Source of the DNA: Desulfobacter sp.
GTDB taxonomy: Bacteria; Desulfobacterota; Desulfobacteria; Desulfobacterales; Desulfobacteraceae
Direction: 5' to 3'
Assembly (NCBI GenBank): GCA_028768545.1
Contig: CP054838.1
Coordinates: forward strand, 1,605,501-1,669,500
DNA: 64,000 nt
Numbering within the stretch: the first letter of the stretch is position 1; the number at the start of each line of letters is the position of its first letter. Made by a program: the position numbers and the translations under genes. Of this stretch, positions 1 through 9,328 are shown piece after piece. The notes beneath the pieces are model-generated. The model was not told where the DNA came from. It saw only the letters and a list, made by a program, of their open reading frames with translations, and did no database searches.

Positions 1-91
1 AGACAAATATTGAGTTTTCAACCTCTGCCAGCAGTTGGGTAATGGTCATGCCCTCCTGCCAGTCCATGGGTTTGTCGTCCACCTGGATCAT
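1..91 (-). CDS. MoaD/ThiS-type sulfur carrier protein, partial
   Basis: The first 30 codons of a gene running off the left edge. It begins with ATG 8 nt after the stop of the oxidoreductase gene upstream and reads MIQVDDKPMDWQEGMTITQL, which resembles the N-terminal beta-grasp of ThiS/MoaD sulfur carriers. In anaerobes such genes commonly sit beside aldehyde:ferredoxin oxidoreductases, where they are thought to supply dithiolene sulfur for the tungstopterin or molybdopterin cofactor. The close spacing suggests co-transcription. The diagnostic C-terminal Gly-Gly lies outside the window, so the family call rests on the N-terminus and context only. Confidence 0.6.
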   Translation of the reverse strand, partial: MIQVDDKPMDWQEGMTITQLLAEVENSIFV

Positions 92-98
92 GGGATCT

Positions 99-2237
99 CT
101 ATTCCACTCCGTTTTGTTTTAAGACCTCAAGGACTTCGGGGAAATCAATGCCCAGGCGCTTGACGGTTTTTACCGTGGGGATGCCATTGGGTGTCCATCC
201 CCTTCGATCGTACACGGCATCCTTGAGCAGTTCGTATTGTTCCTCCCGTCTGGCTCTGAGAGCCGCTACCTTGGCCGCGGTATCCATGGCTGAGATGTCC
301 ATTTCATATTTATCCCTTAATTGGTCATCATAGCGTTTGGACCGGGATTTGTACTCTTCTTGGGTCACAGGACCCATGGCGCGGTAGGGCAGGGTATCGT
401 GTTCTCTGGTGCCATATCCCATTTTCAGGTTGAATACCCGCTGGAAGTTATATACGGCCTCACTCATGACAATGAGGTCGTCCGGGGTGACTTTTTTTCC
501 GGTCACGGCTGAAAAAAAATCCGCGTACCATCCAACATGTTTGGCGACTTTGGCCGGTTCCGAGGTGTTTTTATTGTCTTCAGGCACAATGTCGTTCCAT
601 GGCAGTTTGCACAGTCCGCAAAGGCCGAACCAGGTTCTGAACATGGGAAACCAGTGCAGGGCCTCGGCTTTGTTTTCAAAGGTGGGCATGAAGTTGTGGA
701 CCATGTCCAGGAAAATCAGCCAGGCTTCATCATGCTGGGGGCCTTTGAGGGCAAGGCCGTATCCTCCCTGCTGGGCCAGGCTTTCCTTGGTAATGTATTC
801 TGAAAATTCAAGGCCTTTGGATTCCATGCCGATATCCTGCATGAATTTGGGGTCTGCCCCGAAATCCCGTGCAAAGATTTTTTTCATTTTCCGGATTCCC
901 TTGCCCACAATAGCCCCGAAACCATCCCCCTGGGCCATCTGATGTATGAGCTCAAGGGCGTTGAACCGGTTGCCAAAGCTTAGATTCATGCCTTGGGTAT
1001 CTTTAATGGTGATTTGTTCGTTTTCAAAGCATTCCATGACAAAACCGATGGAGGTGCCAACGGAGATGGTATCAAGACCGTAGGCGTCGCAGTAAAAGTT
1101 GATTTCAAGAATGGTTTGGGGATCAAAAATCCCCAGGTTTGATCCGCATCCGGCAATGGTTTCATATTCAGGTCCGTCCACAAATACTTTTTTTCCCCGA
1201 TACGGCCCTGTAAACGGTGAAAAGTCTTTTACCCCGTGGGCACAGGCCACGGCGCAGCCTCTCCAGCATCCGTCAAACCCCTTGTCAAAGATATGTTCAA
1301 ACACCTCTTCTCCTATGACTTTGCCTTCAGGATGGGAGCCGAACTTGAAATTGTGCACGGGCAGACAGTCATGGTCATTCATAATGGGAACCAGGTGGGT
1401 GGTGCCCACAACGGACATTCTGTTTTGTTTGCCGTCCAGGGTGTTGATTTCTCGGGCATGGGCCTTGGTTACTTTTTTGAGAGCCTCAGGGTCTGCCGGG
1501 GCATTGGCTTTCATGGAAATCGCTCCAAACCTGGCCACCACCGCCTTGATGTTTTTATCGGCAAATACGGTGCCGATACCTCCGCGGCCGGCCTGTTTGT
1601 ATCTGACCATTTTTCGTCCCGCATCCCACCAGGAGAAATTCAGACAGCCGAAATAGGTGTTTTGAGCCCCGGGCCCGGCGGTGACCACCGAGACGTTTAC
1701 CGGTTTTTTTTCATCAAAATGCCGGGTGAGTACGTCTGACATTTCATAGGCATCTTTGGGCAAATCTTTTGCCTTGAAGATTTTGATCTGGTTTTCAATC
1801 CCGTCAATGAGAATCACCCGGTCTTCATCGGCTTTGCCGTCAATCTGAATGACATCAAATCCTGAAAATTTTTTATAGGGACCAAAGTATCCCCCGACAT
1901 TGGAGTCAATGGGGGCAGCGGTGAGAGGCGAAATGGAGGTGACAATGCTTTTTCCTCCCCCTGGGTACCCGGGGGTGCCGCCAAGGGGGCCTGATGAAAT
2001 ACAGATCGTGTTTTCAGGATCGTTCCATTGGGTCGTTCCTGAAACCGCATTCCACATCAGCCATAGGTCGTATCCCTTGCCGCCGATGAATTTATCCTTG
2101 ATTTCTTCTTTTATGGGGATGATCTCGACCTGGCTGGTGGTGAGATTGACCCGGAGTGATTGATCTGTATATCCCTTTTTTACCCCGCTCCTCTCATAGG
2201 ATACGGCTTTGATTTCATTAAGACTGATTTGACCCAT
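99..2237 (-). CDS. Aldehyde:ferredoxin oxidoreductase family protein (W/Mo-pterin)
   Basis: A 712-residue member of the AOR family, cytoplasmic enzymes that oxidise aldehydes (or related acyl substrates) at a tungsto- or molybdo-bis-pterin and pass electrons through a [4Fe-4S] cluster to ferredoxin. The N-terminal beta-domain is present (DKFIGGKGYDLWLMWNAV), followed by a glycine-rich pterin-binding stretch. Cluster-type cysteines lie near residues 324-332 (GCWRGCAVACAHG, spacing C-x3-C-x3-C instead of the usual C-x2-C-x3-C), with further cysteines near 540 (FGLCGLCKLPW). An in-frame start 69 nt upstream exists, but AAGGAG seven bases before the ATG at 2237 decides the start. Substrate cannot be assigned; a BamB-like or generic AOR role are alternatives. 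The MoaD/ThiS-like gene follows directly. Confidence 0.88.
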   Translation of the reverse strand: MGQISLNEIKAVSYERSGVKKGYTDQSLRVNLTTSQVEIIPIKEEIKDKFIGGKGYDLWLMWNAVSGTTQWNDPENTICISSGPLGGTPGYPGGGKSIVTSISPLTAAPIDSNVGGYFGPYKKFSGFDVIQIDGKADEDRVILIDGIENQIKIFKAKDLPKDAYEMSDVLTRHFDEKKPVNVSVVTAGPGAQNTYFGCLNFSWWDAGRKMVRYKQAGRGGIGTVFADKNIKAVVARFGAISMKANAPADPEALKKVTKAHAREINTLDGKQNRMSVVGTTHLVPIMNDHDCLPVHNFKFGSHPEGKVIGEEVFEHIFDKGFDGCWRGCAVACAHGVKDFSPFTGPYRGKKVFVDGPEYETIAGCGSNLGIFDPQTILEINFYCDAYGLDTISVGTSIGFVMECFENEQITIKDTQGMNLSFGNRFNALELIHQMAQGDGFGAIVGKGIRKMKKIFARDFGADPKFMQDIGMESKGLEFSEYITKESLAQQGGYGLALKGPQHDEAWLIFLDMVHNFMPTFENKAEALHWFPMFRTWFGLCGLCKLPWNDIVPEDNKNTSEPAKVAKHVGWYADFFSAVTGKKVTPDDLIVMSEAVYNFQRVFNLKMGYGTREHDTLPYRAMGPVTQEEYKSRSKRYDDQLRDKYEMDISAMDTAAKVAALRARREEQYELLKDAVYDRRGWTPNGIPTVKTVKRLGIDFPEVLEVLKQNGVE

Positions 2238-2320
2238 TTTTTCGCTCCTTAGAAATCCTGCATTTATTTTGTTAAAATGATCATGTTGTGGACTGGCAAA
2301 ATCCACAGGTTTAACAACAG

Positions 2321-2326
2321 ATTATA
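2321..2326 (-). promoter_or_regulatory. Candidate -10 box for the AOR gene
   Basis: Reading leftward, a perfect TATAAT lies about 85 bases before the AOR start. The expected -35 position holds only TATACC, so promoter strength or activator need is uncertain. Confidence 0.35.
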
Positions 2327-2372
2327 CCATATTAGAATTTCAAGGTATAGAAAGATCTCCCTTGACAACACT

Positions 2373-2387
2373 AATGGTTAAACCATT
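2373..2387. promoter_or_regulatory. Perfect dyad, possible operator between AOR and yggT
   Basis: AATGGT-TAA-ACCATT is a perfect 6-bp inverted repeat with a 3-bp centre in the divergent intergenic region, just downstream of a rightward TTGACA at 2362. It could be an operator for either gene; no regulator is assigned. Confidence 0.35.
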
Positions 2388-2532
2388 GGTATGTTATTCT
2401 CCTTTTTTTGTCAACCAGGCCTTGGCTGGTTTCCATATGAGGATTTTACGGGAAAAGGCAAAAATTCTTGACTTTTCGGGTGTTTCACAGTATTAAGCTT
2501 ATGGAAAATAACGTGTAGCCAAGGTGGTTAGA

Positions 2533-2829
2533 ATGCTGATTGTCGCCAATTTTTTTGAAGCTGTTGCTGTAGTCTTAGACTATGCCTTAACATTGTACAT
2601 GTGGATCATCATTGCAGGTGCGGTATTGTCCTGGGTGAGTCCGGATCCGTATAATCCCATTGTCCGATTCATACATCGGGCCACAGAACCTGTCTTCTAC
2701 CAAATCCGCAAGCGGTTGCCCGTGAATTTTGGCGGAATGGATATCTCACCCATTATTGTCATTTTAGTGATTATTTTTCTTCAAACCTTTGTCGTGAACA
2801 GCCTCCACGGGCTGGCGCGCTCTATATAA
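2533..2829 (+). CDS. YggT family membrane protein
   Basis: A 98-residue protein with two hydrophobic segments (about residues 8-30 and 70-95) flanking the YggT signature region, including LSWVSPDPYNPIVRFIHRAT and a proline-rich loop before the second helix. YggT proteins are small inner-membrane proteins often found beside cell-division or DivIVA-like genes; their exact role is poorly defined. A GTG nine bases upstream is in frame, but AAGG eight bases before the ATG at 2533 favours the ATG. The DivIVA-domain gene follows after 23 nt, the same pairing seen in many bacteria, so the two are likely one transcript. Confidence 0.88.
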   Translation: MLIVANFFEAVAVVLDYALTLYMWIIIAGAVLSWVSPDPYNPIVRFIHRATEPVFYQIRKRLPVNFGGMDISPIIVILVIIFLQTFVVNSLHGLARSI

Positions 2830-2852
2830 TTAACCGTAAAAAGGGAGTTTTT

Positions 2853-3353
2853 ATGGGGGTTACACCGCTGGTTGTCAAACAAAAGGAATTTTCGACTCGG
2901 TTCCGGGGGTTTGATGTACAGGAAGTGGATACCTTTCTTGAAGAGGTTGCAAGGGAATTGGAGTCCCAGGATCGTGCCATTGAATCGCTGGGTCAGGAAA
3001 AGCACCGGCTGGACCTGGAAAACCAGGGGTACCGGAAGCGGGAAGATTCCATGAAAAATGCCATGATCCAATCCCAGAAGGTTTTGGATCAGATGAAGGA
3101 TAATGCAAAAAAATCTGCCCAGGTCGTGATTGCCAATGCAGAGGTTGAAGCGGAAAAAATTTTGAACAGGGCCCATAAGCGGCTTTCACAGCTTCACAGT
3201 GATATCACGGAGCTTAAACGCCAGCGGATCCAGCTTGAAATGCAGATCAGTTCCGTTCTTGAGTCCCATTCCAAACTTCTTGAAATGACCAAGGAAGAAA
3301 ATAAGGCTGCGGACGAATCCGATGCGACCTTGGAATTCATCCGGCCGGCATAG
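2853..3353 (+). CDS. DivIVA domain-containing protein
   Basis: A 166-residue cytoplasmic protein. The N-terminus carries the DivIVA membrane-binding head (VKQKEFSTRFRGFDVQEVDT, residues about 9-28), followed by a long charged coiled coil to about residue 155. DivIVA-type proteins sense negative membrane curvature and organise division or polar growth; in desulfobacteria they are usually short and uncharacterised. GGGAG six bases before the ATG supports the start. It lies between yggT and the pilT gene. The 150 nt after it contain no convincing gene or terminator. Confidence 0.88.
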   Translation: MGVTPLVVKQKEFSTRFRGFDVQEVDTFLEEVARELESQDRAIESLGQEKHRLDLENQGYRKREDSMKNAMIQSQKVLDQMKDNAKKSAQVVIANAEVEAEKILNRAHKRLSQLHSDITELKRQRIQLEMQISSVLESHSKLLEMTKEENKAADESDATLEFIRPA

Positions 3354-3503
3354 TACATTCAAGTCCGGCCAAAGCCTATGAAAATAGCCCTGAGGGCCAA
3401 GAGCACAAGAGTTGGTTGTTTGAAATTGTCCTGCCTGAAATTCGCATCCAGGCGTTAGATTCAGGCCGTCCCCCTTAATTCTTTAACTATTATAGGTGTG
3501 CCA

Positions 3504-4586
3504 ATGGCTGAGATTGATGCCTTTTTTAAACTCATGCATGACCAGGGAGCCTCGGATCTTCATTTAAACGCCGGTCAGCAGCCGGCCCTGCGTCTTGACG
3601 GGGATATTGAGCGGATTAAGTATGATGAACTCACCTCTGACAAGCTTCGGGGCATGCTCTATGAAATCACTTCCCAGGAAAAAATCAAGGTTTTTGAAGA
3701 GACCGGGGATGTGGACTTCGGGTATGAAATTCCCGGACTGGCCCGATACAGGGCCAATTATTTTATGCAGAAAAACGGTATTGCAGCCGTGTTCCGTGAA
3801 ATTCCGTCCAATATCCTGACGGCAGATCAGCTGGGGTTGCCGCCTGTGATTTCCAAGCTGGCAGATTTGCCCCGGGGCCTTGTTCTGGTTACAGGCCCCA
3901 CAGGATCCGGTAAATCCACCACCCTGGCCGCCATCATCGACCAGGCCAACAAAAGCCGTAAAGACCATATTATCACGGTTGAAGATCCCATTGAGTTTGT
4001 TCACAAGAGCCATAATTGTATTGTCAACCACGGGGAAGTGGGACTTCATACCCAAACCTTTTCCTCTGCTCTGCGCGGGGCCCTGCGTGAGGATCCCGAT
4101 ATTATCCTGGTGGGCGAGCTTCGGGACCTTGAAACCATCTCTCTGGCCATAGAGGCGGCATCCACGGGTCATTTGGTCTTTGGCACCCTGCATACCTCCA
4201 GTGCGCCTAAAACTGTGGACAGGATCATTGAGGTCTTTCCCAGCTCTGAACAGGCACAGATAAGATCGACCCTTTCAGACGGTCTCAGGGCCGTGGTGGC
4301 CCAGGTGCTGTTCAAGCGGGTGGACCAGAAAGGCCGGTGTGCGGCATTGGAAATTCTGGTGGCCACCCCTGCGGTTCGAAACTTGATCCGGGAAGCCAAA
4401 ACCCACCAGATCCCCTCGATGATTCAGACGGGTAAGCAATACGGGATGCAGCTTTTGGATGATGCCATCATGGATTTGTATAAAAAAGGATGGATCAGTC
4501 CGGACGAGGCCTATTCAAAGGCGAACAACAAGGGGCTGTTCAGACCCTTTCTCAAGAATGCGCCTTCGGATTTTACTGAAGCCTGA
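3504..4586 (+). CDS. pilT: Type IV pilus twitching-motility ATPase PilT
   Basis: A 360-residue hexameric AAA+-like ATPase that powers pilus retraction at the inner membrane. Visible are the PilT N-terminal PAS-like domain with GASDLHL, Walker A near residue 130 (GPTGSGKSTT), the Asp box (VEDPIEF), Walker B (DIILVGELRD), the His box (GTLHTSSA) and the retraction-specific AIRNLIRE-type motif, here AVRNLIRE. Length is normal for the family. A GTG six bases upstream is possible, but the ATG at 3504 is spaced better from an AGG. A second, frameshifted pilT/pilU-like gene follows 18 nt later. This copy is intact although pilQ in this window is not. Confidence 0.93.
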   Translation: MAEIDAFFKLMHDQGASDLHLNAGQQPALRLDGDIERIKYDELTSDKLRGMLYEITSQEKIKVFEETGDVDFGYEIPGLARYRANYFMQKNGIAAVFREIPSNILTADQLGLPPVISKLADLPRGLVLVTGPTGSGKSTTLAAIIDQANKSRKDHIITVEDPIEFVHKSHNCIVNHGEVGLHTQTFSSALRGALREDPDIILVGELRDLETISLAIEAASTGHLVFGTLHTSSAPKTVDRIIEVFPSSEQAQIRSTLSDGLRAVVAQVLFKRVDQKGRCAALEILVATPAVRNLIREAKTHQIPSMIQTGKQYGMQLLDDAIMDLYKKGWISPDEAYSKANNKGLFRPFLKNAPSDFTEA

Positions 4587-4604
4587 TAGATACAGGAGCC
4601 TGGC

Positions 4605-5772
4605 ATGAAAAAACAGCAGATTGACCATATTCTGAACCGGATGCTCGATTCCCACGACAATGTCTCGGATTTGAACATTACCCCGGGAAAGCCTTTGCAG
4701 GTGGAAAGTTCTGGCCAACTGGCAGAGGTTAAAATTCAGCCGGATTTTAGTATCCTCGACCCCTTTTCAGACCGAAGTCTTTGCCTTGAATTTGATCAAT
4801 AATGACCGGAAACTGACCGAAACCCTTCTTCGGGAAGGCTCTTGCGACCTTTCCTATCAATTGGGAACAAGGGCACGGTTCAGGGTGAATGTCTTTTCCC
4901 GTTCAGGCAAGTACTCCATCGTGCTAAGAAAGCTTGAAACTCAGATTCCCACCATTGAAAGTCTGAATCTGCCCAAGGCCTTTCTGCCCATGGCCGAAGA
5001 AAAGAACGGCATTATTTTTGTCACCGGTGCCACAGGCTCTGGTAAGTCGACCTCACTGGCTGCCCTGCTGGACAGGATCAACGCGACCAAATCCGTTCAC
5101 GTCATTACCCTGGAAGATCCCATCGAGTACCAGCATCCCCAGAAGAAATCCACCTTTAACCAGCGGGAGCTGGGTATGGATTTTGATACCTTTGCATCCG
5201 GGTTGAGGGCGGCGCTTCGCCAGGCCCCCAAGGTGATTCTCGTGGGGGAAATGAGGGATCGGGAAACCGTTGAAATCGGGTTATCTGCTGCGGAAACAGG
5301 CCATTTGGTTCTGTCCACCCTTCATACCGTGGATGCCGGCCAGACCATCAACCGTGTGCTGGGCATGTTTTCCACGGAAGAGGAAAAACAGATTCGGATT
5401 CGCTTGGTAGATACCGTGCGCTGGGTGGTGGCCCAACGGCTGCTGCCCAAGGTCGGGGGCGGGCGTGTGGCGGCCTTTGAGATCATGGGCCCCAACCTGA
5501 GGGTCAAGGATACCATCCTCAACGGGGAATCCGAAGGCAAGACCTTTAACGATATCATCACCACAGGCAAGGCCCAGGGCATGATTTCCTTTGACGAGTT
5601 TATCATTTCCCTTTACGAAGAGGGCAACATAGAAGAGGCCACAGCCATGGCCTATGCTTCCAGAAAAGATATTGTCGGCCGGGGCCTTGATTCGATCAAG
5701 AGTTCCAGGGGTGAGTCAACCACAGGGATCGATTCCCTGGAAATTGACAGAAGCTACAAGGGAGACAAATGA
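4605..5772 (+). pseudogene. PilU/PilT-like ATPase, single +1 frameshift
   Basis: A second retraction-type ATPase, about 388 residues if repaired. The first frame reads to ...QPDFSIL and then runs into a stop at 4800; the next frame takes over as TPFQTEVFALNLINNDRKL, a perfect continuation of the PilT N-terminal domain. Removing one base near 4758 (ctc-G-acc) joins them. Downstream, Walker A (GATGSGKSTS), LEDPIEY, VILVGEMRDRE and STLHTVDA are intact, and the C-terminus is serine/glycine rich. AGGAG precedes the ATG. An internal ATG at 4786 could give a protein lacking most of the N-terminal domain. The inserted base is not in a homopolymer, which weakens but does not exclude sequencing error. 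Confidence 0.85.
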
Positions 5773-6371
5773 TGAATATCACATGCCCGCACTGCAAAAC
5801 AAAATTAAACCTGCCCGACGATAAAATTCTAAAAGACCGGAACGCCTCATTTAAATGCCTTCGATGCCGGGAATCGGTTCCCATAAGAGCATCCCAGGGC
5901 TCAATACCGGCAGAGCCCTTGCCCGGGGTGAAGCCGACCGGAACATTTCAAGGGGGCGACCTTGACCAGGCCCTGGTCTGCATGTCTTTGTCCAATACCC
6001 GGGAAAGGGTTGCCGAAGGGATTCAGCAGGCCGGTTTTTTTGTTGATATTCCTGAAAACTCATCCCAGGCGCTCAAGCAGCTTGAATATCGGATTTATCC
6101 GTTGATCGTGGTGGATGAAGCCTTTGATAGGGACAATAAAATGGCAGGTCACTTGATAGAGATGGATATGTCTGTCCGCCGTAAAATATGCCTGGTGAAG
6201 ATCTGTTCGGGGGTTGAAACGGGAAATGCCATGGCAGTCCTTCATTCAAGCGTTAATTTTGTGATCCAGTCCAGGGATCTGGAACAGGGAGATGATGCCC
6301 TGATCCGGGAGATGTTGGTCAGGGCCATGGCTGACCACAATATCTGTACACCATCTATAACGATTCCATGA
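5772..6371 (+). CDS. Zinc-ribbon (MJ0042-type) protein with response-receiver-like region
   Basis: A 199-residue cytoplasmic protein. The N-terminus has a CxxC...CxxC finger (CPHCKTKLNLPDDKI then FKCLRC) of the MJ0042/zinc-ribbon type common in deltaproteobacterial proteins. Residues 60-195 read like a degenerate receiver or Rossmann-like domain (LVCMSLSNTRERVAEGIQQA, YPLIVVDEAFD), with no clear phospho-acceptor cluster. It overlaps the stop of the pilU-like gene by one base with a GGAG seven bases before the second of two tandem ATGs. Position between pilus ATPases and cell-wall genes suggests an envelope or motility regulator; that is inference. Confidence 0.6.
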   Translation: MNITCPHCKTKLNLPDDKILKDRNASFKCLRCRESVPIRASQGSIPAEPLPGVKPTGTFQGGDLDQALVCMSLSNTRERVAEGIQQAGFFVDIPENSSQALKQLEYRIYPLIVVDEAFDRDNKMAGHLIEMDMSVRRKICLVKICSGVETGNAMAVLHSSVNFVIQSRDLEQGDDALIREMLVRAMADHNICTPSITIP

Positions 6372-6398
6372 GGGCCGCTGGCAAGGCATAGACCCGAT

Positions 6399-7271
6399 AT
6401 GATGCAAAACTGGTATGACCCGTCAGGACCGAGGGAAAGATTTCAGCGCTCTTTTTCTGTTTTAAACTTGGCAATTATTGTGTTTACCCTGGTTCTCCTG
6501 GCTTCGGAATTCAGGTTTGACTGGTGCGAAACCCTTGCGGGCCGGTTTTTGATGTCCGTTAATGAGAACCGGCCTGAAATCGGCGGAATTTGGGATTCCG
6601 GCCGTCATCTGGTCAATGCCCGCCAATCCATAAATCAAATGATTCTGCGCAAGGAAACGGCAAGGGAGAATGTCCGCAAGTCCGATTCATTTGAGGCCCT
6701 TGCCAAGGACCTTGGCCCGGGGGAATGGGTGAACCTGGACAAGGTCAGGTTTAAACAGCTCTATCTTTCTTTGGCCCGGGAAATGCGCATGTTTCTAATT
6801 GAACCGGCACGGCTGGTCTGGTTGCTCAACGGCAATGCAACCGACCGGATTTTTTGCGAGGGTCAACCTTTTGGTCTCAAAGTCTATTTTATCGATTCCA
6901 ATAACCGGGTGATAGATCAGGTTGATCTGGATACCCGGAAAATGGCGGCCCTGTCCGGCCAGGCTTTTTTTCAAGGTACACTTGATGCCCTGCCCGGGTT
7001 TTCAGGCCGGATCTATGATGCAGCCCCTTTTTTTAAGGCGGTGTTCAAGCTGCCGCCCAATATGATGCCGGACCTGATTCAGAATGGGGACAGCCTTTTT
7101 GCCCAGAGCGGAATGCTGACCCGGGTGGGCGTTTGGAATACATCAGAACACGGGTTTATTCGCCTGGGATTTGAGTTTATCTATATGGGCGAGACCCGGG
7201 TGGTTCAGATCAAGGCAAGGGAGTGGGCCGTCTGGCAGCTGAGCCTTATTCTCAAGGGAGAAGGGGTTTGA
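6399..7271 (+). CDS. Unrecognised single-pass membrane protein
   Basis: A 290-residue protein I do not recognise. It has one membrane segment near residues 21-42 (VLNLAIIVFTLVLLASEF) after a short charged N-terminus, then a soluble region of about 245 residues predicted to lie outside the membrane, with no cysteine pair or catalytic motif that I can name. It ends by overlapping the PBP1A start (TTGA). Tight coupling to PBP1A suggests a periplasmic partner of peptidoglycan synthesis. Two tandem ATGs at 6399 and 6402 are equally possible starts; the ribosome-binding site is weak. Confidence 0.6.
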   Translation: MMQNWYDPSGPRERFQRSFSVLNLAIIVFTLVLLASEFRFDWCETLAGRFLMSVNENRPEIGGIWDSGRHLVNARQSINQMILRKETARENVRKSDSFEALAKDLGPGEWVNLDKVRFKQLYLSLAREMRMFLIEPARLVWLLNGNATDRIFCEGQPFGLKVYFIDSNNRVIDQVDLDTRKMAALSGQAFFQGTLDALPGFSGRIYDAAPFFKAVFKLPPNMMPDLIQNGDSLFAQSGMLTRVGVWNTSEHGFIRLGFEFIYMGETRVVQIKAREWAVWQLSLILKGEGV

Positions 7272-9328
7272 AACCTTTTGTTTTTTTTGGGTCTGCCATC
7301 CGCACCCTTTTTTTTCTGGCGTTGTTTGCTCTGGCACTTGGATTGGTTTTGGGCGGGGGGCTGGTCCTGACGGTGTCACAGGATCTGCCGAAACTGCCCA
7401 CACCCTTGAACCGGATTATTGAAACGCCCCAGAGTCTTATTTATGCGTCCAACGGCCAGGTGCTCATCGCTCTTGGAGAACGAAAAGCAATTTCCCTGGA
7501 TATGGTTTCCCCTGATTTTCTCAATGCCATTGTGGCCACTGAAGATCATTTGTTTTTTGATCACCACGGGATCAATAAATTGAGAACCCTGAAAGGTTTG
7601 TACATTACCCTGTTCAAGCCGGGCCAGGTTCAGGGGGCTTCGACCATCACCCAGCAATTGGCGAAAAATCTGTTTTTCAGCTTTGAAAAATCCTGGTATC
7701 GCAAGTTCAAAGAACTGCTGGTGGCACTGCAGATAGAAGCGGCCAATACCAAGGAAGAAATTCTTGAGGCCTATGTTAATCAGATCCATTTTGGGGCAGG
7801 GACCCAAGGAATTGAAAAAGCGGCCCAGACCTTTTTTGGAAAATCCGCCATTGACCTGGATCTGGCCGAGGCCTCTCTTTTGGCCGGCCTGCCCAAGTCT
7901 CCCAGCCAATACAATCCGTTCACCCATTATGATCGGGCCCTTGCCAGAAGATCGGTGGTTCTGGGGCGGATGACTGCCCTGGGATTTATTTCCGCCCAAG
8001 AGGCTAAAACCATTGATTTAACCCGGCCCATGCTTCATCAGGGAAGGCGAGATGCCAGAACCGGCAGTTATTTTCTGGACGCATTGATTCATGATTTGAT
8101 CCAGGCCTATGGCGAAGATGTGGTGTTCCACGGTGGGATAAAGGTGTATTCCACCCTGGATCCGAGGCTTCAGGCCATGGCGGAAACCTCGATGACCAAA
8201 GAGCTTGACCGTTTGGATACTATGATGGGGCTTGCTTTGGATGCACCAGAAAAACCCCAAGGCGCACTTGTGGCCATTGACACGGCCAGCGGCGGGGTCA
8301 AGGCCATGGTCGGGGGAAGAAATTATTATCTAAGCGAGTTTAACCGGGCCATAAAGGCCCGGCGTCAGCCGGGAAGCGGGTTTAAACCCTTTCTTTACTA
8401 TGCTGCCTTTCAAGGGAAAGGGTATCATCCTGCCACCCGGGTGGTTGACAGACCGGTCTCGATTCCTGTTGCAGGTGCCCCGGACTGGTCGCCTGAAAAT
8501 TTTGAACACCGTTATGGCGGCCCCATGATTTTGAAACAGGCCCTGATTTCATCGGTAAATACCATTGCCGCCCAATTGGTTGAGCAGATTGGGCCGGAGG
8601 CTGTGATTGATGTGGCCAAGGCCTGTGGCGTTAAGAGTCCTCTGGAAAACGTCTATTCAGTGGCCCTTGGCACCTCCGGGGTAACGGTTTTTGATATGGC
8701 GGCAAGCTTTTCTGTTTTTGCCAACCTGGGAGTTCGCCGGCCGCCTTTTTTATTCTGGCGGATCGAGGATGCCAGGGGCCGGGTGATTTTTGAACATATT
8801 GTCAAAGAGTCCAGGGTGCTTGATCCTGCCCTGGCATTCCAGGTGGTGGACATGATGTCAGGGGTGGTGGACACAGGTTCCGGACGAACGGTGCGCAAAC
8901 TGGGGTTTAAGCGGCCTGCCGCCGGGAAAACAGGAACAACGGATAATTATAATGATGCCTGGTTTACCGGGTTTACCCCTTCCTTGTCCTCTTCTGTCTG
9001 GGTCGGATTTGACCGGAAAAAAATGCTTAAAAACAAAAGAGGGGGCGGGATTACAGGGGGCCGGGGGGCTGTTCCCATATGGACGGATTTCATGGGCCGG
9101 GCGCTTGCAGGCGAACCTGTAAGGGGGTTTGGGGTGCCCTCCAATATTCGGTTTGAAACCGTGGATGGTGTCACAGGATGTCCCGTGGTCCCGATTCTTG
9201 ACCCAGGTTCCCAGAGGGGGATTCCGGAACAAGGGCCAGGCCAGAATCATGGGGTCCACACATTGAAGGTGGCCATGAAAACAGGCCAGTCATTATGCTC
9301 GGAGGATAAAAATGCGCCGCCTCCTTAG
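7268..9328 (+). CDS. Bifunctional penicillin-binding protein 1A (class A PBP)
   Basis: A 686-residue inner-membrane peptidoglycan synthase. After a membrane anchor (residues about 8-38), the glycosyltransferase domain shows the EDxxFxxHxG motif near residue 91 (EDHLFFDHHG) and GASTITQQLAKNL. The transpeptidase domain has the SxxK motif near 368 (PGSGFKPF), SVN near 427 and KTGTT near 553, so both activities look intact. A GTG start 45 nt upstream is in frame, but a TTG at 7268 overlaps the upstream stop and has a strong GGAGAAGGGG-type leader. It is translationally coupled to the membrane protein before it and overlaps the SPOR gene after it by 17 nt. Confidence 0.92.
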   Translation: MKPFVFFGSAIRTLFFLALFALALGLVLGGGLVLTVSQDLPKLPTPLNRIIETPQSLIYASNGQVLIALGERKAISLDMVSPDFLNAIVATEDHLFFDHHGINKLRTLKGLYITLFKPGQVQGASTITQQLAKNLFFSFEKSWYRKFKELLVALQIEAANTKEEILEAYVNQIHFGAGTQGIEKAAQTFFGKSAIDLDLAEASLLAGLPKSPSQYNPFTHYDRALARRSVVLGRMTALGFISAQEAKTIDLTRPMLHQGRRDARTGSYFLDALIHDLIQAYGEDVVFHGGIKVYSTLDPRLQAMAETSMTKELDRLDTMMGLALDAPEKPQGALVAIDTASGGVKAMVGGRNYYLSEFNRAIKARRQPGSGFKPFLYYAAFQGKGYHPATRVVDRPVSIPVAGAPDWSPENFEHRYGGPMILKQALISSVNTIAAQLVEQIGPEAVIDVAKACGVKSPLENVYSVALGTSGVTVFDMAASFSVFANLGVRRPPFLFWRIEDARGRVIFEHIVKESRVLDPALAFQVVDMMSGVVDTGSGRTVRKLGFKRPAAGKTGTTDNYNDAWFTGFTPSLSSSVWVGFDRKKMLKNKRGGGITGGRGAVPIWTDFMGRALAGEPVRGFGVPSNIRFETVDGVTGCPVVPILDPGSQRGIPEQGPGQNHGVHTLKVAMKTGQSLCSEDKNAPPP

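Noticed and set aside
409..942. Rightward open frames antisense to the AOR gene
   Set aside because: They mirror the coding strand of a clear long gene, have no ribosome-binding sites and no recognisable domains.
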